This document shows, in pieces, positions 23,252 to 32,800 of a stretch of DNA of 38,527 nucleotides. The stretch is from the NCBI GenBank assembly GCA_000226015.1, contig JH153228.1, positions 93,197 through 131,723 of the forward strand. The letters are read 5' to 3'. The position numbers and the translations under genes were made by a program. Each line of letters starts with the position of its first letter. Position 1 is the first letter of the stretch. This DNA is from Mnemiopsis leidyi (lineage: Eukaryota > Ctenophora > Tentaculata > Lobata > Bolinopsidae). The notes under the pieces were generated by a model. That model ran no database searches and had not been told where the DNA came from. It saw nothing but the letters and a program-made list of their open reading frames with translations.

Positions 23252-26103
23252 ACGGTAGGGCTCGTACTTACCTTATACGTGTTGTGGTGAGTCGATAACA
23301 TATTAATCAGAGCGCCAATACGACCGAAGTTGACCTACAGCGTGGATTTTGTCATTCATTTGGGGGCAGGAGATGTGGTAAATTTGGAATGCGTCAGGCA
23401 CAGTAACTACGGGAAATCCTGGGGTAAAACTTGTCAAGCCTAAAATAGAAAATGTTAAATCAGCAGCTAGATTTGGAATTCCACTCGAGGTCTAAGTCAA
23501 TAATCGTTGATCTAAACTCTCGCCAATCTGATTTTGTCGAGTTTTAACCTGTGGCTTTATTTCCACCTTCCAGCGGATTTCTTGATACCGATAGTAATAT
23601 CCGACTGAATGTGATTCACATATTCACATATTTCCAGTAATTGAGTATCCATGACAATGTTACGACAAGGAAGGGGCTCACTAATTTTAAAACTTTCCCA
23701 TTGTACGCTAGATCTTACTGTCTTCAAACCCAGCAAGGTTTTGTCTTCACCAGCTTGTGCGCGACATCGAGTGAAGCATTTGATTTTTGTGGTCACACAT
23801 TTTTTTCGAACGACAGACTCCCTGTCTGACCCTAAGTTTTCTGAGTTTTTCAGGCTGATTTTGTCGGCCCTAACCTCGTTTAGCTGATGCCAATAACAAG
23901 AATCTAAACTGACTATCGAAATATCTCCACCTTAAATCCGCGGTTAACTTGTTTGACTAAACTTCTACGTCACTCCCACCGCCTTAGATCAGAGCTGCCT
24001 CAGTCCCACAAAATTTTGTAGCTGCTGTAGAAAATTCTTGTTCTCAAGAAATAAAATTGGGTGCACTTCACCATCTGTTTTTCTGTTTCCCTTATCGGAA
24101 TCACTCACCAAGAAATTGAATTAATGGGTTCATGTCATCGGAATTGGCGATAACTTGATTGTCAAGGCAAATCCTCATATATGATAGTGTTGCACCAAAT
24201 ATTGCAACTTATCTCAGTAATCCTGTTGCCAATAATAAATAAATATTAACATTAAGTGAATCAGTAATATCCATACATGTTTTAGCTAGCAATCTGGCAA
24301 TCAAGATGTCGGTGGTTTAATTCAAGATGACAAAATTAATCATTCAGAATGTAAGCAGTGACATCTTCAGCGAATTTTGATGTGCAGTATATCCAGGCTA
24401 CTAAAATATGCCAGTACTATTTGGCATTTTAGGGCTTAGCTACTTAAATATTTGTTTTTTATACAGTTTTTCGGAAAGGTCACAAATTTCGTATACCGCG
24501 TGGTAGCGTTTCTTGGTATTGATTGGTAGTATCTAACTTCTTGTTGGCCCAAAGCTAACATTTGTGTCCGCTCCCCACAAATACCTCTTTCTATTACTTA
24601 TGTTTTTACCAAGCGAGGATATGACTCTCATGCTCAGTCCCACCTGGTCGTTATTCGATTTAATAGCGTCATAATTGCAAATTTAATTTCAAGAAATGAA
24701 TATTCTGCCCTAAAAACATGAGCCTTACTTTCTTCGATTCTTCTAATTGTCTGAGATTCCTAATCTAGGCGCTAATTTCAAATTCGGGCAGTTCAGATTA
24801 AAAATCAGGACTGGCTTGGCGCCATATCAAGAAAGTTCCACAAATTATCTCTAGCATACTTCCTCGTAAAAACGATAGATCAAATTTGCAAATTACGGGC
24901 CCTACTCAAGTGATAAGCAATCGATGGCAAAATAATTGTTGACCGACGACATCGCTAAAAATCTAGGAACCTCCCTGGGTTTGGATCCGAGAATCATGTA
25001 GTTTCTGTCAGAGTCTTCGGGAAAGATTCTCTGAGTCTCCCTCTTGAACTGGACCAGTTTACGGCTTCTTGCAAACGTGTCTCTCGATGTTTTTACTCGT
25101 ATAACGTGGCTTGGAGAATGTGATATATATGGCACGATCAGGTCCTGTATCTGCATTGTCAAAATAGCTTATTTTTGCTAATTTAAAGTAAATCATTAAT
25201 AATTGGTATTTCAATATTTCATGTTTACTGTTTCAATTACTTACTTACACCTGTAACAAAACCCATAACTCTCTGTTAAAGTTTTAACCACCCCCTCCCG
25301 TAATAAAAATAACGTATCAACCCTGGCCTCTATACAAGAATGTCCCTAAACCCCCTCTTTTCGAGAAGGTCTCCAACCCAGCCCCCCCCCCCCTGTAGTA
25401 TGCAATAAGGTCCCTAACCCACCCTCCTTCAGCAAATAGGGAGCAGTACATCAGATAATGGTGTGATGGTAACGGACACGTCCAAGTTACAAGAATACCT
25501 AATACACACCAACAGCACAGGTATTGATTACTTTTTATTTCTACTTTTTACTTCCGCATTATATTTCCCTTCATATTTGCACATTATATTTCCAATTTAT
25601 ATTTCTCTTTATATCTTCAATTCGCCTCATTCAGGCGTCAAGTTTTCATGTAATAGTGAATCTGTAACTCTGATGTCCAACCTAAGATTTTACGTTTTTC
25701 TCCTAAAAGTCATTAAATCACTCCTTATTTATCGACATGTGATAACAGTAACTTCTCTTTCTGTCGATGTGCATTTCCTTGACGAAACGAAAAATGTGAA
25801 CCCGTAGTTGTCTGTAAATTATAGGTCTGTTAGTCCGTCCTGAACAGTCCTGAATACGAACTCTGTAACTCACCTGTTCCGCCGATAATTAACTCCTCTT
25901 TCCTCTCTTTTCCGTCAATGGAAGTAATAAGTACCCCGTGACATCAGCACTTTCTTGTTGATTGAATGTCAAGTTGTATCGGGAACTGTACAACTCTTTT
26001 ACTTGCTAATCTGAGTCTTGATGGCGACCTGGTTTTATCAGTCAACATTTACTTGTCGCTCCTCTGTCAACTGTTTCCCTCGCTTTGTTACCTCATCTAT
26101 ATT

Positions 26104-26117
26104 GTTGTCATGGCGAC
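26104..26117 (+). promoter_or_regulatory. X-box-like sequence
   Basis: GTTGTCATGGCGAC has the X-box layout with one weak position in each half. Confidence 0.22.
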
Positions 26118-26181
26118 CTCCCTTGATAGCAACATCTCTCTGTAGCTGAAACCAGTCAGTGAGTCCATTTTTATTGCCTTG

Positions 26182-26310
26182 TGGTGGAGTTACTGGTCTA
26201 CAACTGTTATTTTGGTGGAGTTACAAGTGTTACCCTGGTGGAGTTACAAGTGTTACCCTGGTGGAGTTACAAGTGTTACCCTGGTGGAGTTACAAATTTT
26301 ATTCTGGTGA
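26182..26310 (+). repeat. 23-bp tandem repeat, about four to five copies
   Basis: TGGTGGAGTTACAAGTGTTA-type units begin at 26213, 26236, 26259 and 26282. A diverged first unit begins at 26182. Confidence 0.92.
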
Positions 26311-26405
26311 GTGGTGGTGTAACGAGTTTTTCATCCCTAAAATGGGAGATGTAAGATTGATCTCCTCTTCTACACCTCTCCCTCTCCTGGCTGTTACAAA
26401 CCCAG

Positions 26406-26491
26406 GTTACCGGGGACCCGGTTTCAGGAATAACAACACGGGTTACAGGATACCTTCTCTGGGCCGTCTAGCCGAGCTAGGAATTACATGA
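26406..26491 (+). CDS. Possible terminal coding exon (tentative)
   Basis: A pyrimidine-rich stretch (CTCTCCCTCTCCTGG) and ACCCAG precede an open frame of 28 codons. It is rich in Gly, Arg and Asn, then reads PSLGRLAELGIT and stops at 26489-26491. Two AATAAA signals follow at 26506 and 26514. The combination of acceptor, short frame, stop and polyadenylation signals resembles the end of a gene, but no upstream exon could be linked and no domain is recognised. Confidence 0.18.
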
Positions 26492-26505
26492 TCATCATCT
26501 GGACC

Positions 26506-26519
26506 AATAAAAGAATAAA
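26506..26519 (+). terminator. Two overlapping-range AATAAA signals
   Basis: AATAAA occurs at 26506-26511 and 26514-26519, 15 and 23 bp after a stop codon. Confidence 0.25.
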
Positions 26520-27726
26520 CAATGTTGCGTCATAACCATCCGCCTCTGCTTGCTCGATTTTTTATTGTTGTTTCAAAAAAACCAATATTTCTTGGTGAGC
26601 TATTTTTGCTTCAAAAATTTCTCCCTGATAAGATTTAGCCATTTCTAACTGGAAATTCGTTGGATCTGATCAGTTTGAGCGAAGCTGTAACTAACAGCAC
26701 CATATTTAATGCCTGATTCCTGCAGATTTAATCGCCTTAATTCCGTCTTCACGTCGCATAAAATGCTGCTGATTTCGTTATGTGTCCCGGCCTAGCGGGG
26801 GGTGGTTCAATAATCACCTACCTTGGTTCTATAGTTCTATATTCTATACACTCAGATCGGCAACAAGTATTGCTTAACTACACAACTATGAAAATCTCAC
26901 CGCTCTTGATTTCTATCTGCCGACAGGCGAAAAGTTCAAAAATTTGTCAATTTTGATGATTAAATTTGTTCATCCCTCTATCAAATATTTGATTAGCCGG
27001 AATTTCTGAGCCATTTTGCGACTATCGCCCCATGCTCCAGACCCAACTTCCAAAAGAGTTTCTTTGGAATCCATCAAGATTTCGACAGAAGATAACAAAT
27101 TGACCTTATCTTCGAGACGTTCTGACATTCTTCACTAAGTCCAAAAGAAAGAAGTCTTCCTTTCATGCCGAAATTTCCTGTGAACCCCTTGGGTACAACG
27201 AAATTCAATAAAAAACATCTCGGTGAAGGGTTCGGTCCGGGTACGTTCAGGGCATATTCAGCATAAATGTAGCGGATATTCAGGCATGCAGGTCAAATCT
27301 TATTTGGGACATTCAGACAGTGCTCTGTGATAAGAATTGGTCGTAACTATGACGAGAAACATGGTAGGAAACACGGTTGGGTTGTCGAGAACGTCCAGCG
27401 TTCCTCCTGGCTGTTCTCTCGTTCTCGGTCACAAACAGAATCCTTACAATTTCAGTTCCTTCTGGCTAACTGTTTTCTCTTTTCAAGCGAGAGCTTTGAA
27501 GCCTTAGGAGGAATTTTCGAAATTAAGTTAAATGGTAGTGAGATGTGGCTCTGAGCATGTGTTTCAGCATGACACTAGATCTCACGTGGCTGGAAAACAA
27601 AACCCATGTGAAGTTTTGCAGCATTTCCATTGGTCACAGAATAGCAGTTACAGGTATCTTTTTTCACATCTTCAGAAGTGCTGAACTGCGCGATATCGTT
27701 CTGTATCAGCCTCCTTCAGCCTCCCA

Positions 27727-27796
27727 CACGTGGGCGAATGCTGCGCGCTAATTGGCTGTCATAGAGCACGTGACCAAATCCCGGCCATGTGATTGG
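27727..27796 (-). promoter_or_regulatory. Two interleaved CCAAT/CACGTG pairs
   Basis: CACGTG at 27727 pairs with ATTGG at 27751-27755 (gap 18). CACGTG at 27767 pairs with ATTGG at 27792-27796 (gap 19). Both read CCAAT then CACGTG on the minus strand. The two units are offset by 40 bp. Confidence 0.45.
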
Positions 27797-27908
27797 TCAA
27801 GTTCCATCCTTCTCACAGCTTTTCAACTGTTCCACACGGGGAGGAAGTTGGAGGGCTTCGGTGACTGGCAGGTGTCTCGTATTAAAAAACAGCAGGGGAT
27901 GCGGCAGG

Positions 27909-27973
27909 GTAGCTGAGTAGCTATGTAGCTGTGTAGCTGTGTTTCCATGGCAGATGTGTAGCTATATAGCTGA
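27909..27973 (+). repeat. TGTAGCTG microsatellite, interrupted
   Basis: Eight-base units (GTAGCTGT, GTAGCTAT, GTAGCTGA) are interrupted once by GTTTCCATGGCAGAT. Confidence 0.85.
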
Positions 27974-28373
27974 GAATCTATACTGCTGGTATTGATAAAG
28001 GTCTAAGTTATTAACCACTTGTACTATTTTCGGGTCTCCATCAAGAAAGACCCTAACTGGTATAGTAAGTGTTCAACCAGTATTCAAGTAGTATTGTTAT
28101 ATCCTCCTAGTATTCATTTAACATTCATATGTCCACCTAGTATCCCGTATCCACCGCAACCACCTCGCAGATCAGTAGATCATCCCCGCGTTTATTTATC
28201 CGGAAGAAGATAAGCCACAGAAGTACATAGGCTATTTTCATCATGATCGAATTCACAAATTTCCGGAGTTCCTGAAACTTATCACCGCACCATTGCCCTG
28301 CATATCCCAGAGGGTCTATGTTTCTATAAACCCAGCCTGAACATACATACTGGCTCATGATTAGACCATAAGT

Positions 28374-28435
28374 CACGTGACGGAGGCTACATAAAGCTGG
28401 GTCCATATCACGTGATTACATAAAGCTGGGTCCAT
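28374..28435 (+). repeat. Short tandem duplication carrying a CACGTGA in each copy
   Basis: TACATAAAGCTGGGTCCAT occurs twice (starting 28388 and 28417), each copy preceded by TCACGTGA (28373 and 28408). The second copy lacks about six bases between the two parts. Confidence 0.85.
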
Positions 28436-29050
28436 GTTGGTACTAAAGACATGGAATCAATCGGGGATCGTATTTTGGGCCGGGTCGGTCTAAATCAAAT
28501 AACGAGTACAATTTAACCCTCTCTCTTCACACATCGTATAACCTTCTTAAGAAGAAGTCGTATTGTTCGAATCTGAACTTTGTGGGAATTTCCTTTAGTC
28601 ATACATCCTGTTTTTATCTGGCCTTTTGATAAGTCACGGGGTGAAGCATGAAGATATCACAGTGTGATTCCTCAGGTACTAAATATTATTTGGTTTTAGT
28701 TTATTAAACAATTTTTTAATTTTATTGAACCAATATTCCAGAATGCACACAATTCACACAAAAACGTAAATTACACACTCAAACACTTTGTACTTTTATC
28801 GTACAAATTAATTAGTTAGCTCAAGGGACTACGCGCAAATATCATAAGCATTTCAATGATCAATGATTACCCTCTATGTAGATTATATCAAATAATCATG
28901 ATACTTAGTGATAATAATATTAGAGTAATGCATAAACGCAATCTCAGGGAGCTAGTGTGTTTTAGGAATATAACTATTCAATCTTGATGCATTTTCAAAT
29001 ATTGGTTTTGCACGACATGCCAGGTGACACAGGTGAAGAAAAAATTTAAA

Positions 29051-29116
29051 GCAACGCGGTAAGTCACCAGAAACTTCTGTCGTGCAACGCGGTAAGTCAC
29101 CAGAAACTTCTGTCGT
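29051..29116 (+). repeat. 33-bp tandem duplication, two identical copies
   Basis: Copies at 29051-29083 and 29084-29116 are identical by eye. Each contains GGTAAGT, a strong 5' splice-site match on the + strand, about 0.6 kb upstream of the predicted start codon. Confidence 0.95.
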
Positions 29117-29650
29117 ATTAGAACTGTAGTTTATTTTTTTGCGTTTTGGAGGATCGTGGACACTGGAAACCGTTAGAATTATTAAAAAACTGTCGTTTAT
29201 TTCGCCCATGACCAACGTTGATAAACCAGCCATTGTCATGTTTAGACTTTAGTTTGTTAGGAAGAAAATGCTTACATTTCATAATGATCTATCTTCTATA
29301 ATCCACTTCTAATCTGAGGTCACAAGAAAAATTCTTATTTTAGCTCCTACCGAACCTTAACCTCAACGTACGGGTCCGATCAGTACAGTTTGCATATTTC
29401 AGTCCGATACCTGATGTTATAAGTATAACGCGCACTTCCCTCCCATCTTAACTCCGATTTCATCATTTTCTAACTCTGTCAGCACGGTCCAAATGTGAAT
29501 CAAACACATTCCACTCAGCTGCTGTCTTCCAGGCTGCTTCTACTCGTGAATATTCCTAATCTCAGATAAACCCCGTAGTTCTAACGCTATACCGAGTTTT
29601 TCCCCACGTCTGATTTAAATCTGCCGTGGGAAACTTTAAAACAGACTCCA

Positions 29651-29683
29651 GGAGAGAGGGAGAGAGAGAACGAGAGAGAGAGG
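29651..29683 (+). promoter_or_regulatory. GA-rich tract just upstream of predicted exon 1
   Basis: Interrupted GA dinucleotides end about 20 bp before the proposed start codon. They could be 5' UTR microsatellite or GAGA-type promoter sequence. No TATA box is visible close by. Confidence 0.35.
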
Positions 29684-29702
29684 TTGGGGGTGAGGTCACA
29701 CC

Positions 29703-29856
29703 ATGTGCGCCATGACAGCTGTGTATTTCAAAAAGTTGGACTTGGACGTCTCCCCAAATAATCCTGTCTCCATAGCAACGGCGTCTCGGGGAGGCGCCGT
29801 CTCGGAGTTAGCGTGTCTTGATCACGACACTTCTCTCTCAGACGACCCGTGCGCAG
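29703..29856 (+). CDS. Predicted exon 1 of the homeobox gene (start codon exon)
   Basis: The frame opens at an ATG in the context ACACCATGT and runs 51 codons plus 1 nt to GCGCAG|GTTTAT. The donor matches the consensus only in its core. The phase-1 end fits the phase-1 start of the exon at 31090. A GA-rich stretch (29651-29683) lies immediately upstream and would be 5' UTR or promoter. The segment is richer in G and C than its surroundings and contains an X-box-like sequence at 29766-29779. The unspliced frame continues only to a stop at 29889. No known N-terminal motif was recognised. The alternative is that transcription starts elsewhere and translation begins at the ATG at 31398 or in exon 2. 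Confidence 0.45.
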
Positions 29857-32800
29857 GTTTATTGGCAGCTGCCAGCAGAGAGTTGCGATAAATTTAAATG
29901 TAGGCAATCCTATCCCTCTTCCTTTCCCGGCAATCCACCCAAGGAAGAGACAGAGATAGTTTTATCCGATCGGATGGTCCGGTCGATGGACTTCACTCCT
30001 TGTCCGGCTTCCGTGTTGTCATGTATCGTATATATTTATTTCGAATCTGATGATAGATGTAAAGCAACTGTTCATACGTTTCCACAAATCCCCAAATAGA
30101 CAATGTGCAACAGCCAGGTACAGACGATCTTCACGTGATGTCACGTGCTTCTCACGTGACGTCACACTGTTGCCGTGACAACGCGTAAGGACCACGTACA
30201 AGCAGAGCAGGATGACACCTGTCACGAGCAAAACAACGGTGAAGAGACTCCTGTCTCTTCCTCGGTCACTGTTTTCCAGTCAGTCCTACATACATGATGC
30301 AAAACACAGGTGTAAGGAATTTATCAGTCCAGGGAAAGTGAGAGAGAAAGAGAGATATGGGTGCTCCGTGTTATTCTTCTCTTTCTTCCCCTCTGAGAAA
30401 TGTTCCAGAAAGGGTGAGAAGGACTGCTCTAGTACCAGGATTATCAGTTACATCAAGTCACGTGATCTCCACGCTTCATCCGATTGGCGGGAAGGAGGCT
30501 GCTGACAACTTCCAGTTGCGGGTAGGCTGGTTCCTGGGAACGCAGCATCACACACACCCAGGTTTCCATGGTAACCGTGGTGCCATTACCTCGGCTGGAT
30601 CCTCGCTTTACCGTGTCACGTTAGCGGTGGCTCCTTGTCCTACCGCACGTTGTGGCCGTGCCGAACTCGATCTTATCGGAACGTCGCGCTTTAACAAAGA
30701 CTCGCCGACTCAGTCCAGATGATCAGTATATCTCTGAATTCTGAAAATTTCATCACTACACTCGCAACACTTATGATTTTTTACGACTAGATTGTGGCCG
30801 GTCAAAGCTAGAAATAGAATGTACCCTCGACTATGCTAGTGTACTTAACCTGCTTGTTGAGTTGTTCTGAAACCTGGATCTACTAAGTACTAATCAGAAA
30901 ATATCTGAGATAATCAGAAATGGCTCCAGAGTCTTATTTTGATATCTACATCTCATGATACTAATATCAATGATCACACTGCATACAATAGACGTCTTCA
31001 GTTCTAAAATCGAGCTTGGTAGCATTACCTATTACATTATACCTATTACACTACCTATTACATTAGAATAATCCCTATCTCTCCTTTAGCCACGAGTGGA
31101 ATTCAGCCCCTGTCTCCCACCTCAACGTCCGACCACGTGACAAGCTGCGGATCTCCACTTTCTGATACCAAGGTTTCTAGAATTTCTAGATCTTATGTAG
31201 TGTAAAGTTTGTTGTAGTTGTACAAACAAAGGTTGGTTTTAGTTGTACAAGATGTCTTTGAATTTTGATTGAAAGGCTTTAAGAAAAAACTTCTTATTGA
31301 ATCGAAAATTTTCACGATCGATTATATTAACACTCTCGTTCTCCTACCTCTGCCCCCTATTTTCTAACTTAATATTCACCCTCTTCAGGATCATCTGATG
31401 TTGAGGACGTTGCGGTCCCCGCCCCGCGACATGATGTGTTCTTCTCCGCCCGCCACTAGCCGGTGTACCGCCGCCCCAGCCTCATCGACAGTCAGCCCGC
31501 ACAGTCCCGTTTCTGTATCCAGCACTGACATCGCAGGAATAGGTGTGTTTACAGAACTTAACACTTTACTTACTATCTTAGGTCATGTTGGTTAACTTAC
31601 AGCTTTACAATTTACATAATAGTTTGTTACAGTTTTTATAGGGGGATGTAATTCTCGATAAGTTATCAATCATTTATTGTGAAGTTTGACATCCGTATAT
31701 CGTTGGATCAGCTAAATCTTCACATGAAAGTTTTACCGTTAAACAGATGCTATCTAGACCCCTGGTCTTTATCACTGTATCTATAACTGTCAACCTCATT
31801 AAAACCAAATCAGAACATTAGGGCACCTTGCCTATCTGATAATATCAGTTGTTTCACCGTTCAGTACCTTTTCTCCGGCTCCACCGCTTTCAAAGATATG
31901 GTTCAAATTATTGAACCGTCCGCTGTTCCGTCTACCACAATCGGTCGAGATTAATACACTTCTTAATATACTGCTAACTATGAGCTAACAATGCAGCTGG
32001 TTAACAATATCACGTGACGCTTCGTCCACCAATCAGAAGACCGGATCAGTAACCATAGCAACTCGCACAAGTTTCCCCAGTAATGAAGTGATAGGATTTT
32101 CACGAAGTTAAATGCTTGGCCGGGAGGGGCGGTCATTAACGATCGGTAGCCATGACTAATGACTAATTTTGGTCTTTAGTCTCTAGACTTGAGCTAGGTG
32201 TAGCGTGCAGCTTCAAAACACCTGCACTGAGACGTGCCCGTAAAACAGCCGTGTAGTGGAAATACTAATCTGGCTTAGTACATTATCAGTAAGATTCCCG
32301 GGGTTTTATCCGACATTCCCTCTTGAATCTGTGAAACAAAATAATCACTATCTTGTCGAAACATAAAATCAAAAGTATAAGTACTTGGTCTTAATTCTTT
32401 CTGGAAGATAATGCTGGAATTAAATTATTATTTCGATATACTTTACCCTGCTGTGCAAATTCAATTTGTCATGCTTTAATGTCAATATCTACTGACCGGA
32501 TGTCAAAAATTAGGATTCAGATCGCCCGTCAAGCCTTGTAATTCTTTGTAATTCCTCTCTCTAACACTTTATACCCCGCAGGAAAAACAAAAAAGAAGAG
32601 GAAGCCTCGAACGTGTTTCAGCGTGGGTCAGATGTTAGTTCTGGAAAATACCTTCCAGCAGACCAAATACGTTTCCATCACTGACAGAGGCAAACTTGCC
32701 GGATCTTTGGGTCTCACTGATAGCCAAATAAAGGTAAGTCTTCCCCCTGTTAAACACATTTCTTTCAAATCTGGGTCTAATTTTTTGGAGAAAGTCTGAA

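Larger units (their letters stand above)
21316..26181. other. Intergenic region without a recognised gene
   Basis: No convincing coding exon on either strand. CACGTG sites cluster at 22087-22305, with others at 21698 and 23246. A C-rich patch at 25285-25430 includes a 12-C run. Confidence 0.55.
26520..29650. other. Region upstream of the homeobox gene without a recognised gene
   Basis: No coding exon recognised. It holds a CCAAT/CACGTG-rich block at 27583-27796, a TGTAGCTG microsatellite, a small E-box-bearing duplication at 28374-28435 and a 33-bp duplication at 29051. The stretch 28650-28930 is very AT-rich. Confidence 0.5.

Noticed and set aside
25340-25425. CCCTAAACCCC and CCCTAACCC as interstitial telomere repeat
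   Set aside because: Only two short matches in a generally C-rich patch, with no tandem (TTAGGG) array.
25463-25807. 114-codon + frame with hydrophobic Phe/Leu/Tyr-rich stretch
   Set aside because: The hydrophobicity follows from a T-rich sequence. No start context or domain.
28564-28574. TGTTCGAATCT resembling a tRNA B box
   Set aside because: No A box or cloverleaf around it.
30357-30722. 121-codon + frame inside predicted intron 1
   Set aside because: It overlaps regulatory-type sequence (X-box, CACGTG downstream edge), has no recognisable domain and is explained by higher local GC. It remains possible that exon 1 is misplaced.
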